In this document: piece after piece, positions 6,394-13,884 of the stretch
How positions within the stretch are numbered: the stretch's first letter is position 1
Layout of the letters: every line of letters begins with the position of its first letter
Assembly: GCA_036274645.1 (NCBI GenBank)
Contig: DASUFH010000150.1
Coordinates: 1 to 19,356 of the forward strand
Source of the DNA: DASUFH01 sp036274645
GTDB lineage: Bacteria > Acidobacteriota > Terriglobia > 20CM-2-55-15
Direction of reading: 5' to 3'
DNA length: 19,356 bases
Notes under the pieces: generated by a model
Told to the model about the DNA's origin: nothing
What the model saw: the letters and a program-made list of their open reading frames with translations, nothing else
The model's database searches: none
Position numbers and translations under genes: made by a program

Positions 6394-7938
6394 ATGAAAC
6401 TGCTCATCGCTTCGGTTGTGTTCCTGGCGCTGCAGGCCACCGGCCTGGCCCAGTCGAATTCCAGATGCGCCGACCTGGCGAAGTTTCAAGCGCCTGGCGT
6501 CACGCTTGAAATCACCCGCGCCGCAATCGTGCCGGCGGGCAGTGGAGGAGGCCGGGGCGGCCGTCCGTTGCCGGCGCACTGCCGCGTCGACGGCATGATG
6601 GATCGACGAACCGGATCCGACGGCAAGACCTACGGCATCCGTTTCGCCATTGCTCTTCCCGAAAACTGGACCGGACAGTACCTGCAGCAGGGCGGCGGCG
6701 GATTGAACGGAACTGTGGCCGAGCCCACGGGAGCCCAGGCCGCCGGTACCCAGCCGGCGCTGGCGCGGGGTTTTGCCGTGGCCACCACCGACACGGGTCA
6801 TCAAAGTTCCGGCGGCGGATTCGACAGCTCTTTCATGCAGGATCAGCAGGCTGCGCTCGACTTTGAATACGTGGCCAACGGCCGGGTGGCGGTGCTCGCG
6901 AAGCGGATCATCGAGGCCTATTACGGCAAGGCGCCGTCACACAGCTACTTTGTCGGCTGTTCGACGGGAGGCCGCGAAGCCATGCTGATGGCGCAACGTT
7001 ACCCGTTGTATTTCGACGGCATCGTTGCCGGGGCGCCAGCCATGCGGACCGGTCACTCGAATCTCGCCACGCGGACCGTCACGGTTTCGCTCAATCGCGT
7101 GGCGCCGAAAGGTCCGGATGGACGTCCGATTCCCGGCGGCGCGCTCTCCGACGACGATCGCAAAGCGATCATTGCCAGACTTCTCGACAAGTGCGACGCG
7201 CTCGACGGAATCCGGGACGGCATGATCTTCGACGTTACCGGTTGTACGTTCCAGCCCGCGGACATGCTGTGTCCACAGGGCAAAGCGGACGGTTGTCTCT
7301 CGAAAGAACAGGTCGACGCCATCCAGACAGCTTTTGACGGACCCAAAGATTCGCGCGGCAATCCGGTGTATTCCGGATGGTTCTTCGATACGGGAATCAC
7401 GGCCACCGGCGGCGGCATCCCCGGACTGCTCGCATCCGGCAACAGTCCGCTCGGGCCGCCAACAACCGCCGTCCAGCAGGACGTCGACGCCGAGGCCGCG
7501 CGGGCCAATTCGAATCCCACGTCGATCATCGGCGACTCGTGGTCATGGACGAACCTCAGCACGTTTTCATCGAACGGCGGGAAGCTGATTTTCTATCACG
7601 GCGTCAGCGACCCGTGGTTCTCGGCCAAAGACACCATCGATTACTACCAGCGCGTGCGGGCGGCCAGCGGCGGCGAGGCGAAGGTGAAGGAGTGGAGCCG
7701 CCTCTACCTTTCTCCGGGCATGGGGCACTGCAGCGGCGGCAGCTCCGCTCTCGATCAGTTCGATTTTCTTTCTGCGGCGGTGGACTGGGTGGAGAAGGAC
7801 ACAGCGCCGGACTCGGTCACCGCGACCGGCCGCGCATTTCCCGGCCGGAGCCGTCCACTGTGCGCGTATCCTGAGCATGCGCAATACAACGGTTCCGGAA
7901 ATTCGGAAGACGCCGCGAATTACACGTGTCGTCCGTAA
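6394..7938 (+). CDS. Secreted tannase/feruloyl esterase family protein 1
   Basis: 514-residue exported esterase of the tannase/feruloyl esterase family (alpha/beta hydrolase fold), expected to cleave galloyl or hydroxycinnamoyl esters of plant polymers in the periplasm or outside. The signal peptide is residues 1-19 (GLA-Q). The family's CS-D-HC motif is complete: Cys189-Ser190 in GCSTGGREA, Asp406 in GVSDPW, and His445-Cys446 in GMGHCSGG. The two cysteines form the disulfide that brings serine and histidine together in characterised members. DKCDALDGIRDG (265-276) looks like the lid-domain calcium-binding loop. AGGAG six bases before the ATG supports the start. The next esterase gene begins 18 bases downstream. 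Confidence 0.88.
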   Translation: MKLLIASVVFLALQATGLAQSNSRCADLAKFQAPGVTLEITRAAIVPAGSGGGRGGRPLPAHCRVDGMMDRRTGSDGKTYGIRFAIALPENWTGQYLQQGGGGLNGTVAEPTGAQAAGTQPALARGFAVATTDTGHQSSGGGFDSSFMQDQQAALDFEYVANGRVAVLAKRIIEAYYGKAPSHSYFVGCSTGGREAMLMAQRYPLYFDGIVAGAPAMRTGHSNLATRTVTVSLNRVAPKGPDGRPIPGGALSDDDRKAIIARLLDKCDALDGIRDGMIFDVTGCTFQPADMLCPQGKADGCLSKEQVDAIQTAFDGPKDSRGNPVYSGWFFDTGITATGGGIPGLLASGNSPLGPPTTAVQQDVDAEAARANSNPTSIIGDSWSWTNLSTFSSNGGKLIFYHGVSDPWFSAKDTIDYYQRVRAASGGEAKVKEWSRLYLSPGMGHCSGGSSALDQFDFLSAAVDWVEKDTAPDSVTATGRAFPGRSRPLCAYPEHAQYNGSGNSEDAANYTCRP

Positions 7939-7956
7939 CAGGTTGAGGAGGCATTC

Positions 7957-9798
7957 ATGAATCGTCGCATCGGTTTCCTATTTCTGGCGGCAACGGCGGC
8001 GTTACCGGCCGTGTTCGTTCGCGGCGCGGCGCCTGGGCCTCAGGCGCCTGCTACGGCCGCTGCAAAGATGATCTCGGCGGAAGACTGCACGGCGGCCAAA
8101 CTCGGCTCTTCGATTCCGGTTTCAGCGATCGGCGAACCGGTCGCGGGTGTGACACTCTCCGAGCCGCGCTGGGTCGCCGGTAACGGCAACGCCCCGGCCT
8201 ATTGCTCGGTGGACGGCGCAATGGCGCCGGTCGACACGAGTTCACACGGACGCCCGATCAATTTCCGCGTCGTGCTGCCGGCTTCCTGGACGCGTCACGC
8301 CGCGCAAATCGGTGGCGGCGGATTTAACGGGACCATTCCCAATGTGACCGGCGGCGAGGCCGCTACCGTGCTTCAGCGCGGCTTCGCAACCTATGGCAGC
8401 GATTCCGGTCACCAGCAGGGCGGCGGTTTTGGCGGAGGCGGCTTCGGCGGTCCCGGAGGTCGTGGCCGTGGCGGCTTCGGCGCCGGCGGTCCCGGCGCGG
8501 CCGGTCCTCGCGCGGGTGGTCCTGGAGCGGGCGGTCCTGCCCCCGCTGCGCAAACCGGCGACGACTGGACGCTCAGCGATGAAGCGCTCAAAAACATCGG
8601 CTACATGCAGTTAAAGAAGACGCACGACGCGGCGATGGTCCTCATGGAACGTCTCTACGGCGAACGTCCGCGTTACAACTACTTCATCGGCACGTCGCAG
8701 GGCGGACGCGAAGGCCTTACCGTGGCGCAACGCTATCCCGCCGACTACGACGGCGTCGCAGCCAATGTGCCGATCGTGAATTTCTCTTCGCTCATGCTCG
8801 CGCCGGAACTGATCCGGATTCAGGAGAAGCCGCTCGCCAACTGGGTGACCGCAGCGAAGGTGGAGGCCATTCGCGCCGAGTTCGTCCGGCAGTGCGACAA
8901 ACTCGACGGCCTGGCTGACGGCGTCATGAACAACTACATGGCTTGCCGCGCCATCTTCGACATGAGCCAGGGCGATCCGAACCGCAATCCGTGGACGGCG
9001 AAGCGCTGCCCGAATGACGTCGATCCGAATCCTGAGGACCGGACCGCCGCGGCGTGTCTGACCGACGGCCAGATTTCGACACTGAAGGTTGTCTACAGCC
9101 GCTACAAGTTCGCCACGCCGCTGGCGTACGGCGTGAAGTCATTCGGAATGTGGGTTCCCAACACAGATCCTTCCGGGAGCGGACTCATCGCGAATACGCG
9201 CTACAAGGGACAGGAAGGCGCCGCGCCCAGCGCGGCGAACCATTCGCATCTGGGCGTACTCGGCGTGACCGGTTTTCTGATGAAGGACATCAGCGCGAAT
9301 CCCCTCGACTATGTCGAAGGTGGGCCGCTCAACAAACGCCGTGAGGAGATCTCTCCCTGGCTCGACTCCACGAATCCCGATCTTTCGGCATTCCAGAAGC
9401 GCGGTGGGAAGATGGTTGTGGCTATCGGGACCAGCGATACGCTCGCTTCTCCAGGAGCGCAACTCGACTATTACCAGTCCGTGCTCGATAAGATGGGCCG
9501 GGCGACGGTCGATGAATTCGCTCGGCTCTACGTCATACCGCAGACGACGCACAGTCTGACGGGCAATACGTACACAATGGACGGCGACGGCAAGGCGATT
9601 CGCGCCACGCAGATCCCCAGTCGCTTCGATCGCCTCACCATGTTGTTCGACTGGGTCGAGAAGGGCGTGGCGCCGGCGAAGTCCGCCACCGTTACCGGCA
9701 ATACCGGAAGCATGCCGCTGTGCTCCTATCCGACCTACCCGAAATACACCAGCGGCCCGGCCACCGAAGCCGCGTCATACACCTGTACCGCGCCGTGA
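7957..9798 (+). CDS. Secreted tannase/feruloyl esterase family protein 2, lacking the motif cysteines
   Basis: 613-residue paralogue of the preceding esterase, exported (hydrophobic N terminus, residues 5-24). The triad is kept as Ser247 in GTSQGGREG, Asp494 in GTSDTLAS and His532 in TTHSLTG. Thr246 and Ser533 replace the two cysteines that flank serine and histidine in the first copy. CDKLDGLADG (313-322) matches the calcium loop. An extra glycine-rich stretch (about 155-197, GGFGG/GAGGPG repeats) interrupts the region after GHQ that is short in the first copy. GAGGAGG lies seven bases before the ATG. The 18-base gap indicates co-transcription. The family assignment is firm; the substrate is unknown. 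Confidence 0.87.
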   Translation: MNRRIGFLFLAATAALPAVFVRGAAPGPQAPATAAAKMISAEDCTAAKLGSSIPVSAIGEPVAGVTLSEPRWVAGNGNAPAYCSVDGAMAPVDTSSHGRPINFRVVLPASWTRHAAQIGGGGFNGTIPNVTGGEAATVLQRGFATYGSDSGHQQGGGFGGGGFGGPGGRGRGGFGAGGPGAAGPRAGGPGAGGPAPAAQTGDDWTLSDEALKNIGYMQLKKTHDAAMVLMERLYGERPRYNYFIGTSQGGREGLTVAQRYPADYDGVAANVPIVNFSSLMLAPELIRIQEKPLANWVTAAKVEAIRAEFVRQCDKLDGLADGVMNNYMACRAIFDMSQGDPNRNPWTAKRCPNDVDPNPEDRTAAACLTDGQISTLKVVYSRYKFATPLAYGVKSFGMWVPNTDPSGSGLIANTRYKGQEGAAPSAANHSHLGVLGVTGFLMKDISANPLDYVEGGPLNKRREEISPWLDSTNPDLSAFQKRGGKMVVAIGTSDTLASPGAQLDYYQSVLDKMGRATVDEFARLYVIPQTTHSLTGNTYTMDGDGKAIRATQIPSRFDRLTMLFDWVEKGVAPAKSATVTGNTGSMPLCSYPTYPKYTSGPATEAASYTCTAP

Positions 9799-9802
9799 GA
9801 GG

Positions 9803-9856
9803 AATTAGGGACAGAGAGGAATTTCGCGAAGGCGAAATTCCTCTCTGTCCCTAATT
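9803..9856. terminator. Perfect 25-bp hairpin between convergent genes
   Basis: Positions 9803-9827 and 9832-9856 are perfect reverse complements with a four-base GAAG loop. The outer part reads AATTAGGGACAGAG. The hairpin fills the 66-base gap between the plus-strand esterase stop (9798) and the minus-strand nth stop (9865), so it can act as a bidirectional terminator or transcript-end stabiliser. TAGGGACAGAG-type perfect palindromes also occur as RAYT-associated repeats, so it may be an inserted repeat co-opted as a terminator. Confidence 0.7.
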
Positions 9857-9864
9857 TCCCCCAA

Positions 9865-10539
9865 TTAGCGGGTGACGCCGATACGCGGGCACCACTCGGC
9901 GATGACGCAGCCGCCGCACCGCGGACGAATCGGCCGGCAGACGTTCTGTCCCCAGGTGACGAGATAGAGGTTGATCGACGCCCAGTGCCGTGACGGTGTG
10001 GCCCGATAAAGCGCCTCTTCCGTTTCCTCGGGCAACTTTGTCTTCACCCAGCCCAGGCGGTTGGATATCCGATGAACATGCGTATCGACGCAGATGTTCC
10101 GCCGGCTCTTGAACGCCAGGATCAACACGAGATTGGCCGTCTTGCGCCCGACGCCCGGCAGCGTGAGCAGTTCCTCCATCGTTGCCGGAACACGGCCGCC
10201 ATACTGCTTTTCGATCATGGCGCATGCGTCTTTCACATGTTGCGCCTTGTTGCGAAAGAAGCTCACCGGATAGATGAGTCGTTCGATTCGCTTCACGCTC
10301 AGCCGCGCCATGGACTTCGCGTCGGGCGCCGCGGTGAAGAGCCGGGCGGACGCGACCGCCGTAGTGGCGTCCTGCGTTCGGGCGGACAGCAGCGTCCCGA
10401 TCAGCACCTGAAACGGATCGTCCGCGCTCGCTTCGGAAATCTTTTCGACAGCCGGAAGTTCGTGCGCCGCGATCGCGCGGGCCAGCGCGCGCATCACAGG
10501 CTCGACATTCGTGGGACGGTGAGGTCTGGTGATGGGCAT
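9865..10539 (-). CDS. nth: Endonuclease III (DNA glycosylase/AP lyase)
   Basis: 224-residue base-excision repair enzyme that removes oxidised pyrimidines and nicks abasic sites. The helix-hairpin-helix LPGVGRKTANLVL (127-139) carries catalytic Lys133, and VDTHVHR (151-157) carries catalytic Asp152. The C-terminal [4Fe-4S] cluster has the classical C-X6-C-X2-C-X5-C spacing with Cys201, Cys208, Cys211 and Cys217. Length is normal for the family. The gene is monocistronic here: the upstream side is a REPIN pair and the downstream side is the perfect hairpin shared with the convergent esterase. The start at 10539 gives a 15-residue lead before the conserved region. A Gly-Val-Thr-Arg end shortly after the cluster is usual. 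Confidence 0.95.
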   Translation of the reverse strand: MPITRPHRPTNVEPVMRALARAIAAHELPAVEKISEASADDPFQVLIGTLLSARTQDATTAVASARLFTAAPDAKSMARLSVKRIERLIYPVSFFRNKAQHVKDACAMIEKQYGGRVPATMEELLTLPGVGRKTANLVLILAFKSRRNICVDTHVHRISNRLGWVKTKLPEETEEALYRATPSRHWASINLYLVTWGQNVCRPIRPRCGGCVIAEWCPRIGVTR

Positions 10540-10560
10540 TCAGCCCGTAATCATAATGTA

Positions 10561-10656
10561 CTTGTAGGGGCGGTCTGTGACCGCCCATGGTTTCGGAGTG
10601 GACATCTCTTGATTGGATAGAGATTCACTGGGCGGTCATAGACCGCCCCCTGCAAG
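10561..10656. repeat. REPIN-like pair, family 1
   Basis: Two GGGCGGTC...GACCGCCC palindromes in opposite orientation occupy 10567-10586 and 10630-10649. Each is flanked outward by CTTG-AGGGG and its complement CCCC-GCAAG. The spacer of about 43 bases differs from that at the other loci, apart from a TTTCGGAGTGGA stretch shared with the copies at 4320 and 12580. It lies between the divergent nth gene and the repeat-domain protein at 10705. Confidence 0.75.
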
Positions 10657-10704
10657 CAGACATTGTGCTTTCCCTAAACCGTGAAGGCTGACTATCCTCT
10701 TGTA

Positions 10705-12504
10705 ATGATGAGGCTCGGTCTGGTGTTGGTTCTCGTCGCGCAGGTTCTTTCGCAGTCTCGCGGCGGACCGCTCGGAACGATTACAGGAAAGCTCACGCGG
10801 GATGGCACGCCGCTTGCCGGCGCGCGTGTCGTTGCCGTGGCAACGTCCAAGTCTTCCGGCAGCGTGGCCATAGCGGCCCTGTCCGAGACCGATCCGGATG
10901 GGGGCTATCGTCTCGAAGATTTGCCGCCCGGGCGGTACCACGTTTTAGCCGGAGCGCTGAGTCTGCCCACGTACTACCCCGGTGTGGCTTATCCGGACGA
11001 AGCCGCGGTGGTCACCGTTGCGACCGGGGAGACTCGGGCGCTGACCCAATTCTCTCCAATCGATTTTTCGAGAGTTCAGGTTCGGGCGCGGGGGCGTTTG
11101 ACGCGTGTGGTCACACCACTCCAGTCGCAAATCCAGGTATCGGCAGTCGCGCAGGCCAGCGATGGGAGCGCGATTTCTCGCGTGGTCACCGCGCAACCGG
11201 ACGGTTCGTTCGAGTTCACGAATCTTCCGCCCGGTTCGTATGTCTTCGAGCCGTTGCGTTCCCGCGATTTCGCCGGAGTGTTCGCAAAGACGCCCGTCGA
11301 AGTGCGGAATCGCGACGTGGATGGAATCGAGCTGGCAATGTCCGCCGAGATCGTCGGGAGAGTTCGTTGGTCCGATGACGGCAACGGAGGGCCCGCCGAC
11401 AGGGCTCTGAGAGACACGTTGATCGTCGCCAGGAGGGAGAGCTCCGCCGCCTATTCCGTCATGCCAGGGCCGAATGGTTTTTTCGGATACGCTCTGGAGC
11501 CCGACGCGTATTGGTTCTCGGTGGACGCTCTTCCGTTTGGTTATGCGCTGCAATCGATATCGGCGGGATCCGTCGACCTCCGGAATGCGCCCCTCGTCGT
11601 CGACGGCTCAGGGAACGCGACGGAAATCGACGTCGTGTTCGCAGCGACTCCCGCGGCAGCCACGGAATTCCATGTGCGGGGCCGCGTCACCAATGGGGTG
11701 ACCGGGGACGCCTCTTCCGGCACAGTCCGGCTCCAGACGGAGAAGCCGGGCCGGGACCGGCCATCCGCCGGCGAAACCGGTCCCATGCGTTGGGGCGCCG
11801 CGCGGATTGGGCCTGATGGCCGCTACGAGATCGGGCGCGTACCCCCGGGAACATACGAACTGATCCACGAACTGGCGGGCGTTTCGCTGGTACAAACGGA
11901 GGTGACGGTCGCCGATCACGACGCCAATGTCAGTTTCAGAACATCGAAAGTCATCGGGAGGGTTGTGACACTTGCGGATCAACCGATGCCGGAACGTGTC
12001 CGATTGAGATCCATGTTTCAAGCGCCGGATGGCGACGTGGAAGCTGCGATCAAACCGGACGGGACGTTCGTATTCCCGGATGTTCCGGCGACGGAATATG
12101 ACCTTAACGTGGCCGGCCGGCAGGAGGTCGTGAACTTCGTCATTGGCCGTGCCCCGCCCGATCTGGAGATCCGGTTGAAGTCTTCGGTTGCAGTTCGCAT
12201 CGTGATGGGGGACGGCTCCGCCGTTCCGTCGTCGTTCCGCATTCTCAACACGTTCACAGTCGGCAGCGACAGGGATCAGCAGCTACTCCGCCGGTCCGAG
12301 CGCGCGGTCCCTCAGGCGGATGGCCGCCACCGGATGCCGGTCGTCGCCGGAGAGCAGACACTATCCGTTCATGATTCGTCCAGGGACGTCTATCCCGTGC
12401 GATCGGTGGCCGTGGGCAGCGATGTGTCGCGCGGCGACACGCTGAAACTGACCGGTTCGCTTCCAGCGGAAATCGTTGTCGTGGTGGAAAACCTTCCGAA
12501 CTGA
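10705..12504 (+). CDS. Secreted protein with tandem carboxypeptidase-regulatory-like (transthyretin-like) repeats
   Basis: About 600-residue exported protein. The track frame opens at a GTG (10681), but the ATG pair at 10705/10708 starts directly at a typical signal peptide (MMRLGLVLVLVAQVLSQS), so that start is preferred. Five beta-sandwich repeats can be seen, each with GRV/GKL at its start and a DG-Y/F-x-F/L-x-x-(L/V)PPG-x-Y turn. In numbering from the GTG they lie at about 31-120, 136-220, 223-325, 330-420 and 423-500. Turns include DPDGGYRLEDLPPGRY, QPDGSFEFTNLPPGSY and GPDGRYEIGRVPPGTY. Proteins of this kind are abundant in Acidobacteria and act as cell-surface or periplasmic structural or adhesive modules. 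No catalytic residues or TonB-dependent barrel are present, so no enzymatic role is claimed. Confidence 0.8.
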   Translation: MMRLGLVLVLVAQVLSQSRGGPLGTITGKLTRDGTPLAGARVVAVATSKSSGSVAIAALSETDPDGGYRLEDLPPGRYHVLAGALSLPTYYPGVAYPDEAAVVTVATGETRALTQFSPIDFSRVQVRARGRLTRVVTPLQSQIQVSAVAQASDGSAISRVVTAQPDGSFEFTNLPPGSYVFEPLRSRDFAGVFAKTPVEVRNRDVDGIELAMSAEIVGRVRWSDDGNGGPADRALRDTLIVARRESSAAYSVMPGPNGFFGYALEPDAYWFSVDALPFGYALQSISAGSVDLRNAPLVVDGSGNATEIDVVFAATPAAATEFHVRGRVTNGVTGDASSGTVRLQTEKPGRDRPSAGETGPMRWGAARIGPDGRYEIGRVPPGTYELIHELAGVSLVQTEVTVADHDANVSFRTSKVIGRVVTLADQPMPERVRLRSMFQAPDGDVEAAIKPDGTFVFPDVPATEYDLNVAGRQEVVNFVIGRAPPDLEIRLKSSVAVRIVMGDGSAVPSSFRILNTFTVGSDRDQQLLRRSERAVPQADGRHRMPVVAGEQTLSVHDSSRDVYPVRSVAVGSDVSRGDTLKLTGSLPAEIVVVVENLPN

Positions 12505-12540
12505 CCTGTCCAAAGGACGGGCGCCGGATTCCCTCCTGTC

Positions 12541-12683
12541 GCTCCCCGTCTGTTTGTAGGGGCGGTCTAGGACCGCCCAGTGTTCGGAGTGAATTTTTGT
12601 GAAACCAGGAGGTTCCATTCCGGAACGTCGGGCGGTCATAGACCGCCCCCACAAGCAGACGGGGGCTCAACATGCTTCCGGTG
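12541..12683. repeat. REPIN-like pair, family 1, longest copy
   Basis: Palindromes at 12559-12578 (one substitution, TAGGACC) and 12630-12649 lie inside a longer imperfect inverted repeat of about 53-bp arms (12541-12593 against 12615-12668). The arms share CCCCGTCTG-TTGT and GTTC-GGA-TG. The outer flank AGCAGACGGGGGCTCAACATG...TTCCG repeats the flank at 4364-4389. It lies in the gap between the convergent genes ending at 12504 (plus) and 12724 (minus). Confidence 0.75.
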
Positions 12684-12723
12684 TGCAAAGCCCCGCTGGA
12701 AGGGGGCTCGCTCGTTTCGGTCC

Positions 12724-13728
12724 TCATTTCCCAGCCGGCGTCAGCCGGACCGGTCCAAGCAGCGTCATGTCCAGGGTTGCCGAAGTTGCGGGCTGGTTGT
12801 CCTGACGCGTGGCGATATGCATTTCGTTCATTGAAATCGTGGCTGTGGCCTGATTGTTGAACGGGCCGTTCTGGATCCCGATGCCCCAGTCCTCGTGCAC
12901 GATGTTGAACCGGAAGACTTCGCCGTCGATGACGCCATTCGACAGCACCCCGAAGGTGAACGGATTGTCGCAGGGACCGCAGACCATCCCACGAATTCCC
13001 CCGGCGACCTCGCGAAACATGAAGTACTGCTTGCCGGGACCGGTTCCCCACAACCACAGGCCCACCACCCTGGCGGGTGTCAGCGTTTCGTTCGGTCCGG
13101 GAGGAACATAGGCTCCGCGCCCACCACGCGCGCCGGCGGGCAGACCGCCGGGGACGGGAACCGGCGCGGGCGTATTTGTTCCACCTCCGCCCGGGACGGC
13201 CACGCCGCCTGCGCCACCCCGGCCGCCGCCGCGCGCAGGGGCAACGGGGGCCGGCGCCGGAGCCGGCGGCGCTGCCACGCCCGCCGGCATTGGCGCGATC
13301 GCGCCGGGCAGGACAAGGCCACTGGACGGGCGGCGCGGTTCGCGCATCATCGTCATCTGTTTCGCCGATGGGTTGGATCCCTGCCGCTGAACGCTCAACA
13401 CCAGACGTCCGTCGACGATCCTGCCCTTGACGCTCTCCCGGTACGGCGCTCCGGCGCCTGCATCGTGCAGGAGCGTCAGAGAGAAGGCATCCTCTGCCAG
13501 CTTCCCCTCGACCACGAACGCGAGATTTTCGGGATTGGCGCAATCCCGGCAGTAGATTCCATCGATGCCGCTTCCACGCACATTCAAGAGAAGAATATGC
13601 CGCTCGCCGTCGAGATCCGCGATCCAGCCCCCGCGGACCTCGTCCGGCGTCAATGCGGCCACGCCAGGCTGCGCCGAAACCAGAGCGGCAGCAATGGCCA
13701 GAATCCCACTCCATACGCGTGTTTTCAT
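12724..13728 (-). CDS. Secreted protein with a duplicated CxxC domain and Pro/Gly-rich linker
   Basis: 334-residue exported protein of unknown function with a signal peptide (about 1-25). It contains two copies of the same domain. Copy 1 (about 26-128) begins LTPDEVRGGW and contains GIDGIYCRDCANP (54-66). Copy 2 (about 216-330) begins LTPARVVGLW and contains GIRGMVCGPCDNP (244-256). Both continue with a hydrophobic strand, a G-x-(I/L)-x-(D/E) turn and a histidine-acid pair (LLHDA, IVHED). Between them lies a low-complexity linker rich in Pro, Ala and Gly (about 145-212). The CxxC pairs could bind metal or form a disulfide. AAGGAGA just before the ATG supports the start. I do not recognise a named family. 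Confidence 0.75.
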   Translation of the reverse strand: MKTRVWSGILAIAAALVSAQPGVAALTPDEVRGGWIADLDGERHILLLNVRGSGIDGIYCRDCANPENLAFVVEGKLAEDAFSLTLLHDAGAGAPYRESVKGRIVDGRLVLSVQRQGSNPSAKQMTMMREPRRPSSGLVLPGAIAPMPAGVAAPPAPAPAPVAPARGGGRGGAGGVAVPGGGGTNTPAPVPVPGGLPAGARGGRGAYVPPGPNETLTPARVVGLWLWGTGPGKQYFMFREVAGGIRGMVCGPCDNPFTFGVLSNGVIDGEVFRFNIVHEDWGIGIQNGPFNNQATATISMNEMHIATRQDNQPATSATLDMTLLGPVRLTPAGK

Positions 13729-13830
13729 GCCATCTCCTTATCGCGATTGCGGAGGAGTAAGTGTAGGACACCCGGGTACCAAGGGTCCCTGGAACTTTTT
13801 AAGGCCAATCGGGCTAAAATATTTGCCGTT

Positions 13831-13884
13831 ATGCTGCCTCGCTACCTGCTCCAATTGGATAGGCGCTGGAAGGTTTCGTCATGA
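13831..13884 (+). CDS. Possible 17-residue leader peptide
   Basis: A short frame (MLPRYLLQLDRRWKVSS) runs from 13831 and its TGA overlaps the ATG of the YD-repeat gene as ATGA at 13881-13884. A TAAAAT box at 13815-13820 could place a transcript start a few bases before this ATG. The arrangement would couple translation of the two frames. It has no ribosome-binding site of its own and may be chance. Confidence 0.2.
   Translation: MLPRYLLQLDRRWKVSS

Noticed and set aside
12254..13771. Minus-strand ORF of 505 codons
   Set aside because: It spans two genes in the wrong frame and crosses a repeat; its composition is Arg/Ser-rich shadow sequence.
12895..13884. Plus-strand ORF of 329 codons opposite the CxxC-domain protein
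   Set aside because: The minus-strand gene has a signal peptide, a ribosome-binding site and duplicated domains; the plus frame has no recognisable feature.
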